DNA of 64,000 nt from Caldalkalibacillus thermarum (GTDB lineage Bacteria; Bacillota; Bacilli; Caldalkalibacillales; Caldalkalibacillaceae). The translations under genes were made by a program, and so were the position numbers. The stretch is from the NCBI RefSeq assembly GCF_014644735.1, contig NZ_BMKZ01000001.1, positions 124,001 through 188,000 of the forward strand. The letters run 5' to 3'. Under the pieces are notes generated by a model. It had not been told where the DNA came from. It searched no databases and worked only from the letters and a program-made list of their open reading frames with translations. Positions within the stretch are counted from its first letter, which is position 1. Each line of letters opens with the position of its first letter. Positions 26,682 through 35,037 of this stretch are shown here, piece by piece.

Positions 26682-26948
26682 GGGAGAGTTATCCCAGTTT
26701 CAGGAGAGGGTGTTAAGTAAAATAAGATTGATAGATAGAAAAGTAGAAAGTAAGAAATCTAGGAAAAAAGAAAGAAAGAAATAAAAGTAGTGATCAGGAT
26801 GCAGATGGAGATGAGCTTGATGTCAGATGATTGGGGAGAAGCTAATCTTATGCGGTTTAAGGATCAATACCAATGGCCCGGGATCGGATCACCGGGCGAA
26901 TTGGGTTGCTTGTTCAAGGTTTGAAAGGAAGGGTTAAAAGGTGGCCAG

Positions 26949-27170
26949 ATGGTGGCACAGGTTGTGGGTGGAATACCACAAAAGATCAATTCTGAGGATG
27001 GCAAAGAAATAGGGTATCACGGTTATGCTTTTTCGGACCAGGAGATGCTTGAGACATTGGATGAGTTGGGGGTCACGCCGGAAAATGCAACTTATTTGGC
27101 TATTATGAGGCCAGGCGATGAGGATTTTACAGAGTTTGATCCTTCCCTTTTGTATGCATTGATCAATTGA
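26949..27170 (+). CDS. Small acidic ORF in prophage debris
   Basis: 73 residues, no TM segment, acidic (LDELGVTPENATYLAIMRPG). AAGGGTTAAAAGGTGG lies before the start region. No family recognised; it lies between a resolvase remnant and an ArpU-like fragment and is probably of phage origin. A 40-codon ORF at ~26791-26922 between it and the resolvase remnant is too weak to call. Confidence 0.4.
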   Translation: MVAQVVGGIPQKINSEDGKEIGYHGYAFSDQEMLETLDELGVTPENATYLAIMRPGDEDFTEFDPSLLYALIN

Positions 27171-27182
27171 GGAGCTGATCAG

Positions 27183-27305
27183 GTGATCGCTACGCGTGAC
27201 AGGTGGACAACCAAGAAGAAAGCGCTAAAGATCAGGGCCATTGAGCATCACCTTCGCAATTACAAGACATATAAGGCGGGGATCAAGAATTTTGAAGGCA
27301 GTTAG
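27183..27305 (+). pseudogene. Truncated ArpU/RinA-like phage regulator
   Basis: 40 residues: TTKKKALKIRAIEHHLRNY-KTYKAGIKNFEGS. This resembles the basic, helical N-terminus of ArpU-type late-gene regulators of Gram-positive phages, which are ~130-150 residues long. It has a GGAG 10 nt before its GTG and stops early. Confidence 0.4.
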
Positions 27306-27460
27306 AGTATATCATGCCCGGTTGTACAGCCAATTATGAGTTTATCGGCCAGGGGAAGCTGGGTGTTTAGGGAGAACCCGGCATTTTTTTGGGAAATGCT
27401 GGTCTGTATTTTTTGACTTTGATATAATCGTGCCTGAAAAAATTGGTAGGGGGCATTGAT

Positions 27461-28546
27461 ATGAACATTTTCCGTTTTGTGACAGTCGGAATGCTATTTG
27501 TCAGCTTGTTTTTATTGGCCGGGTGTGGTGAAGAAACGATTGATGAAGAATATGCAACAGCGGAAGTGAGTGAAGAGGAGGAAACAAGTCTTGATTTTGA
27601 GGCTGAACTTGCAAAAATTGACAGTGAATATGTTCGGGATTTAATCAGATCAAATGATAAGGCAAGAGCGTATTTTGAAGAAAACGAGGAGATCAGGAAA
27701 CGGCTCCAGGTTGCGAGAGTGGAGGAGTTGAGTACTGTAAAGATTGATAATGATGGTAAGATATACTTCTTAGCCACAGGGGAAGATGTTTACAATCATG
27801 TCATGAAGCCAGAAGTGAAAGAACAGTTGGATCAATTGCCTGAGTACATCAAGGCTTATATCAAAGGAACGGTTGAAATCGCAAGGCGTTATCAAGAGAA
27901 CGAGGATTTCAGAACGTTGTTAGATAAAGCAGTCGAGGTCTATGATGGTAATGTCCATCCAAATGACATTGACATGCTGTCTGAGGCTTCCAAAGGTGAG
28001 GTTAGCTTTGAAGGTGAACGTCCTCAGATCATCAGGGCCGACCAAGGTATACCCGTTGGTGAGGTTGTGCTCCATGAGGGGACAGTTTACACGAATAAGG
28101 AGTTACTGAATGTCAGGGAAACTCTTTACGAAAAGTATGATCAGAAACATATTGATTATGTGGTGGATAAAATTAAGGAATTGGAACAAGGGTTTGTCTT
28201 ACCTGATGGGGCGGAAGAAGAAGAAAGAGAAAGGCGGAAAAATGATTTGAGTTTATATGGTTATGCCAAAGAGCTTTCAGAGGGAACCAATGATCGTAAT
28301 TTATTGCATAAGGCTTATGATCATTCAGTGAAAGTTCACGAGGCACATCAAGCGTTGTTGGATTATTCGGAGGAATATTTGCCGGAGTTGTATGAGTATT
28401 GGAGCAAACCTGTGGTAACAGGGCCGATTGATGTGGATGCTAAAGACATCGAAAGTGAATATATGCAATACGTTGGCCATATGCGTGATTTATTTGTCGT
28501 AAGAATGGTTTTACAGAGTGAATGGGAAGTCAAAGAAAGACCGTAG
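27461..28546 (+). CDS. Lipoprotein of unknown function
   Basis: 361 residues from ATG 27461, which follows GGTAGGGGG; an in-frame TTG lies at 27443. The signal peptide MNIFRFVTVGMLFVSLFL ends in the lipobox LAGC, so the mature protein is lipid-anchored outside the membrane. The rest is highly acidic and helical without a recognised domain. A TGATATAAT extended -10 lies at ~27419. AT-rich codon use and lack of neighbours in common suggest acquired DNA. Confidence 0.75.
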   Translation: MNIFRFVTVGMLFVSLFLLAGCGEETIDEEYATAEVSEEEETSLDFEAELAKIDSEYVRDLIRSNDKARAYFEENEEIRKRLQVARVEELSTVKIDNDGKIYFLATGEDVYNHVMKPEVKEQLDQLPEYIKAYIKGTVEIARRYQENEDFRTLLDKAVEVYDGNVHPNDIDMLSEASKGEVSFEGERPQIIRADQGIPVGEVVLHEGTVYTNKELLNVRETLYEKYDQKHIDYVVDKIKELEQGFVLPDGAEEEERERRKNDLSLYGYAKELSEGTNDRNLLHKAYDHSVKVHEAHQALLDYSEEYLPELYEYWSKPVVTGPIDVDAKDIESEYMQYVGHMRDLFVVRMVLQSEWEVKERP

Positions 28547-28735
28547 TCTGTTCCTTGCAGTTTTGTTGCAGTTTTTTTGCATGAAATAAACAGTTTATAG
28601 GGGGGTTAAGATGTTAATATGATATTAGCCAATCAATGCCCCCTACACGATTGGCTTCTAGGCCACTCCCAACAGGGGCGCCGGGAGTGGTCTTTAAGAT
28701 GGGTGAATAACCACTCTCATTTGAGGGTGGTTTTC

Positions 28736-28921
28736 ACGTTCATGATTCTTGTTATTGCCGGATATTTGTTGTTTGCTCCCCGGTTGTACGTGTTGTCTCA
28801 AAGATATGGTTTTGTCACTCCGTCAGATTGGTTGGACAAGAGGTTTAATTCCAAGTCCGTCACCTTAGCAGGCACTTTGCGGTTAACACAGCCTGTCACC
28901 AGCCAAATGGATGGTGATTAA
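28736..28921 (+). pseudogene. Fragment of a sodium:solute symporter (SSS family)
   Basis: The segment ILVIAGYLLFAPRLYVLSQR-YGFVTPSDWLDKRFNSK corresponds to the TM2-loop region of SSS transporters, where xxFAPKLYxLSKKYxYVTPADxL is typical. The coding sequence before and after is lost, so this is a remnant. It lies 130 bp from the end of TnpB element 1. Confidence 0.6.
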
Positions 28922-29050
28922 CCCAACCAAATGATATGATTATTTGAAAAAGCATTGACAGAAGGCATTTTGATTAATCCAGGCATCTCTATGACCGCCA
29001 CTCCACCCAGTATCTTCGCCTTTCTTATGCGTACGCCCCTTTAGAGGATC

Positions 29051-29168
29051 GTGACATACTCCCACCACCTACGCTGACGCTTAGAGGTGGGGGCTTCTCG
29101 GGTAATCCCATCTCATGATGGAAAGTTGACCGAGCGATCCCCGTGTGCCCCACGGTTCTATACAGAAG
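29051..29168 (-). ncRNA. Candidate omega-RNA (reRNA) of TnpB copy 1
   Basis: The right-end sequence from the tnpB stop to the element boundary is structured and almost identical in both copies, as expected for the scaffold of TnpB guide RNA. The guide would be the flank beyond 29051, read on the minus strand as GATCCTCTAAAGGGGC. Confidence 0.55.
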
Positions 29169-30278
29169 TTAGGCAATCCCTAACTGTTTCAGGCCTTCCT
29201 TGTGGATATTGATGGCGGCGTTGATATCTCTGTCTACCACAAAACCGCATGCACAACGAAATAGACGTTCTGAGAGGGATAAAGACTCCTTCACCTGGCC
29301 GCAACATGAACACGTTTTGGATGAGGGGAACCATTTGTCGATTTTGATGAGCTTCTTCACCTGTTCTTCCAATTTGTACTGAAGGAAAGTGGTGAACATG
29401 CCCCAGCCATTATCGTGGACGCTTTTGCCAAAGTGAAGGGCTTGAGACATCCCCTTCATGTTGAGGTCTTCGATAACCACACAGTCATACCGTTTCGCTA
29501 ATTGGTGTGATTCCTTGTGTAGAAAGTCCTTACGTTGGTTGGCGATCTTTTCGTGAAACTTGGCTACTTTCAGCCGTTGTTTGTGCCAACGGTTGGAACC
29601 TTTCCTGCGGCGTGACAGCACCCGTTGCGCTCGGGCCAGTTTTTCTAAGGCTTGCCGATAGAATCGAGGATAATTGGCTCTCTTACCCTCGCTATCGACA
29701 TACAGCGTATTCATGGAAAAATCGAGCCCAACAACGTTTTCTATTTCTTTTGGCACCGGTTGGTGCTCGTATTCTGTCAGGATGGAGATAAAATATTTTC
29801 CTGTTTTCGTTTTCGTGATCGTACAAGCCTTGATAATGTGGTGAACAGGAATCTCCCGATGTTGCTTGAATTTGACCCATTTCAATTTGGGTAACTTGAT
29901 AGAACCATCTGAAAGCTTCATGTTGCCATTAACCACATTTGTGGTGTACGACTGTTTCGCCTTGCGGCTTTTGAACTTGGGAAATCCCGCTCGGCCAGAG
30001 AAGAAGTTGGTGAATGCTTTTTGTAAGTTTAACTGGGCGTTGGCTAAGGCAAGGCTATCGACTTCTTTGAGCCACGGAAAATCTTTTTTGTACTTGGCCG
30101 GAGTGGGAAATTTGTGTTTTTTCAAGGCTTCTTTGTCGCCCTTGAACGTGTCATAAATGCGTAGACGATCTTCAAGCATTTTGTTGTAGACGAAGCGGAC
30201 GCAACCGAACGTTTTGGCGAGCAGTTGTTCTTGTTCTTTTGTTGGATACAGACGGAATTTGTAGGCTTTGTTGGGCAT
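29169..30278 (-). CDS. tnpB: TnpB RNA-guided nuclease (OrfB), copy 1
   Basis: 369 residues from ATG 30278, preceded by AGGTGATGTCGAT; a TTG 21 nt upstream is less likely. RuvC-like active residues are intact: Asp186 in VGLDFSMN, Glu270 in VVIEDLNMKG, and Asp in FVVDRDINAAINI; a four-Cys zinc ribbon (CSCCG...CACG) precedes the last. TnpB cleaves DNA matching the RNA made from the element's right end, favouring retention of the element. About 90% identical by my count to copy 2 at 33.9-35.0 kb. Both look full-length and intact. Confidence 0.93.
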   Translation of the reverse strand: MPNKAYKFRLYPTKEQEQLLAKTFGCVRFVYNKMLEDRLRIYDTFKGDKEALKKHKFPTPAKYKKDFPWLKEVDSLALANAQLNLQKAFTNFFSGRAGFPKFKSRKAKQSYTTNVVNGNMKLSDGSIKLPKLKWVKFKQHREIPVHHIIKACTITKTKTGKYFISILTEYEHQPVPKEIENVVGLDFSMNTLYVDSEGKRANYPRFYRQALEKLARAQRVLSRRRKGSNRWHKQRLKVAKFHEKIANQRKDFLHKESHQLAKRYDCVVIEDLNMKGMSQALHFGKSVHDNGWGMFTTFLQYKLEEQVKKLIKIDKWFPSSKTCSCCGQVKESLSLSERLFRCACGFVVDRDINAAINIHKEGLKQLGIA

Positions 30279-30443
30279 ATCGACATCACCTACCCACAAT
30301 ACGAACGTTTGTTTGATTTTATTTTACCACACTCATCATATTGAGGGCTACATCAAACCGACATTCATCTCCCACTTTCGCTTCGCTTAGAAGTGGGAGA
30401 CTTCTGTCGGAGGTAAGTTAAAAGTTTGATGACAAACACGGAT

Positions 30444-30479
30444 TTGACAATACGTAATACTAATTTATAATAATTATAA
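30444..30479 (+). promoter_or_regulatory. perR operon promoter with perfect PerR box
   Basis: TTGACA (30444-30449), 16-nt spacer, TATAAT (30466-30471). TTATAATAATTATAA (30465-30479) matches the PerR box consensus exactly and covers the -10, so PerR binding would block RNA polymerase: autorepression. The -35 begins 21 nt after the end of the neighbouring TnpB element. Confidence 0.8.
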
Positions 30480-30587
30480 AAAAGTATTAGTTATTATCTC
30501 TATGAAAAAGTTATGAAGAGCTGACAGGATTGATTAACAAGCTGGTTGATCATACTAGTAAAAAGCCAAAACAAGGAGGAGCGTATC

Positions 30588-30785
30588 ATGGACAAAAATG
30601 AACTGCTCAAAGACCTGCGCATTGATTTGAACGGAAACACCTTGGTGATCGCCTATAAAGGTACAACTTTGGGTTCCGTTCAAGTGGATTGGGATGCTGT
30701 ACTGAATGGAGCATCCTCCCGGCCAAAACCAAAACAAGAAAATGTCAAACAATATGTGGAGGGCTGTGATTTGGGCTGGTGCTAA
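30588..30785 (+). CDS. Small protein co-transcribed with perR
   Basis: 65 residues. Begins MDKNELLKDLRIDLNGNTLV, ends in a Cys pair (GCDLGWC). No TM helix. AAGGAGGAG precedes the ATG. It is first in the PerR-box operon, 13 bp before perR, so it should be induced by peroxide or iron status. I recognise no family. The C-terminal Cys pair could bind metal or be redox active; this is speculation. Confidence 0.75.
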   Translation: MDKNELLKDLRIDLNGNTLVIAYKGTTLGSVQVDWDAVLNGASSRPKPKQENVKQYVEGCDLGWC

Positions 30786-30798
30786 GGGAGGGATCCGG

Positions 30799-31230
30799 AT
30801 GTCCCAGAAGATGGACAGTTCCATTGTCGAATTGTTAAGCTCCCACAACATACGTGTGACGCCTCAGCGTGTGGCCATTTTTAACGCCCTGAAAAAATTA
30901 AAACATCCGACTGCTGAGCAAATCATGGATCATTTGCGGCCACATTACCCCAATATGAGCATGGCCACCGTTTATAATACCCTGCGTTTTTTCAAACAGG
31001 CGGGGCTGGTACGGGACATTCATTGTGGAGAGGATTGCACACGGTTTGAAGTATCAAAAGAGAGCCACAATCACCTGATCTGTGAGACATGTGGCTCCAT
31101 TGAGGATATGGATCTGGACTTGTTTATTAACTTTGGAGCCATTGCGGAGCGTTTCGGTTTCAAGTTGGATGCGGTCAATATCGAGCTGTATGGACAATGC
31201 CGTTCATGCCAGGAAAAGGAAAAGAAATAA
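30799..31230 (+). CDS. perR: Peroxide-responsive repressor PerR (Fur family)
   Basis: 143 residues. Winged helix (NIRVTPQRVAIFNALKKL, NMSMATVYNTLRFF). The regulatory metal ligands of B. subtilis PerR align as His37 (HPTA), His91/His93 (HNH) and Asp104 (SIED); the Asp85 position is Glu here (TRFE for SRFD). Structural zinc site CETC...CRSC. PerR senses H2O2 by iron-catalysed oxidation of His residues and controls peroxide defence genes. ATG 30799 follows AGGGAGGG. The perfect PerR box in its own promoter supports PerR rather than Fur or Zur; a separate Zur lies at 38.2 kb. Confidence 0.88.
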   Translation: MSQKMDSSIVELLSSHNIRVTPQRVAIFNALKKLKHPTAEQIMDHLRPHYPNMSMATVYNTLRFFKQAGLVRDIHCGEDCTRFEVSKESHNHLICETCGSIEDMDLDLFINFGAIAERFGFKLDAVNIELYGQCRSCQEKEKK

Positions 31231-31238
31231 CGGAAAAC

Positions 31239-31266
31239 AGGGAAGCTCATCGGCTTCCCTTTTTTA
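31239..31266 (+). terminator. Terminator of the perR operon
   Basis: AGGGAAGC (31239-31246) and GCTTCCCT (31253-31260) followed by TTTTTAT. Confidence 0.85.
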
Positions 31267-31324
31267 TTTCCTCATCATTAGTCAAGCTGTGAATATACAT
31301 AGGCATTAGAGGAGGGGAAAAGCC

Positions 31325-32911
31325 GTGGAATCACATCAGCTTTTTTATGTTGTCTTAGGTCTTATTGCTTTTATAGGCTTAACAGGGATGATTGGCAACA
31401 TACAGCTGTCCAACTTGTACCAGAAGTGGCTGGAACGTTTAATGGAGTATGAAACCAGGGAATATTGGCCGGATCAGGCCCTGAAAGATGAGCTTATTGA
31501 AGGGATGATCAGTGAATACCGCCGGCACCGTTCACAGGGAATCGAGTTTGTTAACACGCAGGCGATTGTAGAAAAGGGAGTTTACGAACGCCAACTCCAT
31601 CTGTTGAGCTTGTTTCGTCTTCCCGTCGGGGTCGTGGAGCGCATTTTGCACCAGTTGCCGTCCTGGGCGATTATTGCAGGACTGTTGGGGACGTTTTTGG
31701 GGTTAACAATGGCCTTGTTTGCCATGCAAGACACGCTGCTGCGCTTGGGGACGGATTCCGGCTCGGAAGTGATGAGTGTAGCTGCCATTGTGACGGCCAT
31801 CAGCGAGCCTTTTCGAGGGATGAGTTTTGCTTTTATTACCAGTATCGCCGGGATCGGGACCGCGTTTTGTTTGCATGTGTTTCATTCCGGTCTCTTCACC
31901 CGGCTGGGGATCGGACCGAGTTGGGCACAAGCCAAAAACTTGTTTATGACCCGGGCAGAAAGCTTTCTTGATCACCAAGTGCAGCTTCAGGTGCAACAGG
32001 AGAAACCAAAAGACTCCCTGGAGCGGCTCCTTGATCGTCTGGTCGCCAAAGTCAAAGAAAGCTTTGATCAAAGCGTTAAGGCATTTGGCGATGAAATTCT
32101 TAAAACTGCACAGCTTCTGCAACAAAACATCGCCGGACTTGAAGAAGTGATCCATCAATCGGCAAGTTTCACGTCCCGTTTTGAACAGGGAACGGCCCGC
32201 CTGTTGGAGTTTGGGCAGGTACTGGAACGGAATGTTGGGCAGTTTAAAAAGCAAGAGGAGCAGGCGGCCAGGCAGCTGGGTGAACTGTCCAAAACGATTG
32301 GTGCAGTAGGGCAGGAATTTAAACGATTAACGGACCGCAACCAAGAGAGCGCCAAACATTTGCAACTGGTTGTGGAACGGTCTGATCAACTGATCAAACT
32401 GACAGAGCGGAAAAACGAAGAATTGGTCCAATTTGTGAGGGGACTGACAGAAGAGCTCCAGCGGCATGTACGGGATATGTTGGAAGAGAACAGGCGTCAA
32501 CATGAGCAAAACCAGGATGAGTGGTATTACCGTTTCCAAGAAAAGAACGACCAATTTGTCCGGGCGGCCGAGTCGTTCAGCCAGGCTGTACAGCATCTGG
32601 AGCGCCAGTGGGAAGATGGTTTGGAACGTTTCAAGCGGGAGCTGGCTGTACTCTTGCAGCAGGTGCTTGAAAAATCCTGGGCTCGTCAAACTTATGGGGC
32701 CAATCAGGAGCGGGAATGGCGGGAGATGATCCGGGAATTGGAAAGCATCCAACATTTGCTGGAGCGGGAGTTTCATAACATGCACCGCTTTTCACAGGAT
32801 ATCCAACAAATTCTGCTCAGCATGTTTGAGTGGGGACGTTCACAAATGGGGCAGCGCCTCTATTCACCGGAACCGGGACGTTCGCCCATGGTCAGGGAAG
32901 GCAACTATTAG
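31325..32911 (+). CDS. MotA/TolQ/ExbB-like proton channel with long tail (ZorA-like)
   Basis: 528 residues. TM segments at ~6-26, ~112-132 (WAIIAGLLGTFLGLTMALFA) and ~163-188 (FAFITSIAGIGTAFCLHVF) form the MotA/ExbB core; residues ~225-510 are a long coiled coil predicted to extend into the cytoplasm. This architecture, with an OmpA-type partner next door, is that of ZorA of Zorya anti-phage systems, where the tail acts as a signal rod. The GTG start follows GGAGGGG. No zorC, zorD, zorE or other effector is seen. Flagellar MotA is excluded by the tail and the context. Confidence 0.75.
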   Translation: MESHQLFYVVLGLIAFIGLTGMIGNIQLSNLYQKWLERLMEYETREYWPDQALKDELIEGMISEYRRHRSQGIEFVNTQAIVEKGVYERQLHLLSLFRLPVGVVERILHQLPSWAIIAGLLGTFLGLTMALFAMQDTLLRLGTDSGSEVMSVAAIVTAISEPFRGMSFAFITSIAGIGTAFCLHVFHSGLFTRLGIGPSWAQAKNLFMTRAESFLDHQVQLQVQQEKPKDSLERLLDRLVAKVKESFDQSVKAFGDEILKTAQLLQQNIAGLEEVIHQSASFTSRFEQGTARLLEFGQVLERNVGQFKKQEEQAARQLGELSKTIGAVGQEFKRLTDRNQESAKHLQLVVERSDQLIKLTERKNEELVQFVRGLTEELQRHVRDMLEENRRQHEQNQDEWYYRFQEKNDQFVRAAESFSQAVQHLERQWEDGLERFKRELAVLLQQVLEKSWARQTYGANQEREWREMIRELESIQHLLEREFHNMHRFSQDIQQILLSMFEWGRSQMGQRLYSPEPGRSPMVREGNY

Positions 32912-32922
32912 GAGGAGAGCAG

Positions 32923-33630
32923 ATGAGAGGACGCAAAAGCTACTATCGTGGTGAAGAACAGGCGGCCTCCTTTTGGCCTTCATTTACCGACATGATGGCC
33001 ACTATTGTCTTGGTCATGTTATTTGTAGCCCTGATTGCTTTTGTGCAAAGCATTTTTGATGCTTATGCCCAGCGGGAGATCAAACGGGAGATGGCCCAGG
33101 TTGCTGCGGTCAAAAAACATATTGCTGATCTCATTCAGGAAGAACTGGAGGAAAGGGTGGGAGAGGATAAGATTATCCGCGGCCCCAATAATACCATTTC
33201 TATTGAGGGGGATATTTTATTTGAAACGGGCCAAGCGGAAATCAGTGAGCAAGGCAAAGCCATTTTACGTCCCCTGGCTGTTGCCTTTCAACGCATTATA
33301 GAGCTGGAAGAGATCAGCCAATACCTGTACATTATCTTAATTGAAGGTCACACAGATACCGTTCCTTATGACAACTGGACACTCTCCACACAACGGGCCG
33401 TCGCTGTGGTGAAATATTTGTTTGAGGTGAACCCTGTATTAGCACATGATAAATACGCCCAATATTTTGCCGCCACCGGTTACTCAGAGTTTAAACCTAT
33501 TGCTGAGGGAGATGACCCTGAATCCCTGCAGCAAAACCGCCGTATCTCTTTTCAAATCATTGTTGACGATGAAAAATGGCAGCAAAAAATGTACCAATTA
33601 TTAGATGGAGAACTGCAAGCTGTTGAGTAA
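32923..33630 (+). CDS. OmpA/MotB-like peptidoglycan-binding partner (ZorB-like)
   Basis: 235 residues. One N-terminal TM helix with a membrane Asp (FWPSFTDMMATIVLVMLFV), the proton-carrying residue position in MotB and ZorB, a short linker and an OmpA-like domain (ILFETGQAEIS, EGHTDTVP, LSTQRAVAVVKYL, QQNRRISF). It would anchor the channel to the cell wall. ATG 32923 lies after GGAGGAG, 11 bp from the upstream stop, so the pair is an operon. ZorB proteins have the same order and size. Followed by 180 bp of debris and TnpB copy 2. Confidence 0.78.
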   Translation: MRGRKSYYRGEEQAASFWPSFTDMMATIVLVMLFVALIAFVQSIFDAYAQREIKREMAQVAAVKKHIADLIQEELEERVGEDKIIRGPNNTISIEGDILFETGQAEISEQGKAILRPLAVAFQRIIELEEISQYLYIILIEGHTDTVPYDNWTLSTQRAVAVVKYLFEVNPVLAHDKYAQYFAATGYSEFKPIAEGDDPESLQQNRRISFQIIVDDEKWQQKMYQLLDGELQAVE

Positions 33631-33634
33631 TGAT

Positions 33635-33775
33635 GTTAATGTTCCTGTTTGTAACATTGGCCCTTACGGCTTTGATGCCCATAAAAAATTTGAACGCTTG
33701 GAGCTGACTTATTCCTTGGAAATCGTTCCCCTGCTGACGTATAGTGTGATCAGGCATTTGTTGCCGGTATCCTGA
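33635..33775 (+). pseudogene. C-terminal remnant of an M20/RocB-like peptidase
   Basis: In-frame VNVPVCNIGPYGFDAHKKFE-RLELTYSLEIVPLLTYSVI-RHLL resembles the end of M20 or RocB-type amidohydrolases, where NIGPYGKDAHK-xTERV and an SFE-x-x-P-x-L follow. No start codon; it begins inside the zorB-like stop region. Probably residual DNA from deletion around the IS element. Confidence 0.45.
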
Positions 33776-33809
33776 GCTATCTGGATGCGCTTAATTGTAA
33801 ATTAGGGGT

Positions 33810-33927
33810 GTGACATACTCCCACCACCTACGCTAACGCTTAGAGGTGGGGGCTTCTCGGGTAATCCCGTCTCATGATGGGAAGTTGACCGAGCGATCCC
33901 CGTGTGCCCCACGGTTCCAGCAAGAAT
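33810..33927 (-). ncRNA. Candidate omega-RNA of TnpB copy 2
   Basis: Nearly the same right-end scaffold as copy 1 (118 nt from the tnpB stop to the boundary), but the adjoining guide sequence differs, so the two would target different sites. Confidence 0.55.
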
Positions 33928-35037
33928 TTAGGCAATCCCTAACTGTTTCAGGCCTTCCTTTTTGATATTGATGGCGGCGTTGGTGTCTCTGTCTGCCACA
34001 AAACCGCATTCACAACGAAATAGACGTTCGGAGAGAGATAGAGACACCTTCACTCGACCACAACATGAACACGTTTTGGATGAGGGGAACCATTTGTCAA
34101 TTTTGATCAGCTTCTTTCCCTGTTCTTCCAATTTGTACTGAAGGAAAGTAGTGAACAGGCCCCAGCCGTTGTCGTGGACGCTTTGACCGAAATGGAGGGC
34201 TTGAGACATCCCCTTCATGTTGAGGTCTTCAATCATCACGGCATCATACCGGTTGGCCAATTGTCGTGAAGTCTTGTGCAAAAAGTCCTGACGTTGGTTG
34301 GCAATCTTTTCGTGCAACTGGGCGACTTTCAGCCGCTGTTTGTGCCAACGGTTGGAACCTTTCCGGCGGCGTGACAGCACCCGTTGCGCTCGGGCCAGTT
34401 TTTCCAAGGCTTGCCGGTAAAATCGAGGATAATTGGCTCTCTTACCCTCGCTATCGACATACAGCGTATTCATGGAAAAATCGAGCCCAACAACGTTTTC
34501 TATTTCTTTTGGCACCGGTTGGTGTTCATACTCAGTCAGGATGGAGATAAAATATTTTCCTGTTTTTGTTTTGGTGATCGTACAAGCCTTGATGATGTGG
34601 TGAACAGGAATCTGCCGATGTTGCTTCAATTTGACCCATTTCAGTTTGGGTAACTGGATATAGCCATCTGCAAGCTTAATGTTTCCGTTGACCACATTTG
34701 TCGTGTACGACTGTTTGGCCTTGCGGCTTTTGAACTTGGGAAATCCCGCCCGGCCAGAGAAGAAGTTGGTGAATGCTTTTTGCAGGTTTAATTGAGCGTT
34801 GGCTAAGGCAAGGCTATCGACTTCTTTGAGCCACGGAAAATCCCGTTTGTACTTGGCCGGAGTGGGAAATTTGTGCTGTTTCAAAGCTTCTTTGTCGTCT
34901 TTGAACTTTTCATAAATTTGTATGCGTTCCTCAAGCATTTTGTTGTAGACGAAACGGACGCAACCGAACGTTTTGGCGAGCAGTTGTTCCTGTTCTTGTG
35001 TTGGATACAGACGGAATTTGTAGGCTTTGTTGGCCAT
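33928..35037 (-). CDS. tnpB: TnpB RNA-guided nuclease (OrfB), copy 2
   Basis: 369 residues from the ATG at 35037 (MANKAYKFRLYPT). Active residues match copy 1: VGLDFSMN, VMIEDLNMKG, VADRDTNAAINI; zinc ribbon CSCCG...CECG intact. Around 37 substitutions relative to copy 1, mostly conservative and spread over the N-terminal and linker parts, so the copies have diverged from a common source rather than being a fresh duplication. The tnpB gene points away from the znuA promoter. Confidence 0.93.
   Translation of the reverse strand: MANKAYKFRLYPTQEQEQLLAKTFGCVRFVYNKMLEERIQIYEKFKDDKEALKQHKFPTPAKYKRDFPWLKEVDSLALANAQLNLQKAFTNFFSGRAGFPKFKSRKAKQSYTTNVVNGNIKLADGYIQLPKLKWVKLKQHRQIPVHHIIKACTITKTKTGKYFISILTEYEHQPVPKEIENVVGLDFSMNTLYVDSEGKRANYPRFYRQALEKLARAQRVLSRRRKGSNRWHKQRLKVAQLHEKIANQRQDFLHKTSRQLANRYDAVMIEDLNMKGMSQALHFGQSVHDNGWGLFTTFLQYKLEEQGKKLIKIDKWFPSSKTCSCCGRVKVSLSLSERLFRCECGFVADRDTNAAINIKKEGLKQLGIA

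Larger units (their letters stand above)
29051..30422 (-). mobile_element. IS200/IS605-group tnpB-only element, copy 1
   Basis: Boundaries were read by comparing the two copies in the window: both begin GTGACATACTCCCACC and end GGAGGTAAGTTAAA. The left end (tnpB 5' side) carries a perfect 10-bp hairpin TCTCCCACTT/AAGTGGGAGA (30368-30400), the right end a CCCACCACCT/AGAGGTGGGGG hairpin. There is no tnpA, so movement would need a transposase in trans. The shared TTTAAC on the left end is the candidate target/TAM. About 1,372 bp. Confidence 0.85.

Noticed and set aside
31703-32785. Minus-strand ORFs inside the zorA-like gene
   Set aside because: Antisense shadows of the coiled-coil tail.
31325-33630. 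Flagellar stator MotAB
   Set aside because: The long coiled-coil tail, the size of the first protein and the absence of any flagellar context fit ZorAB better.
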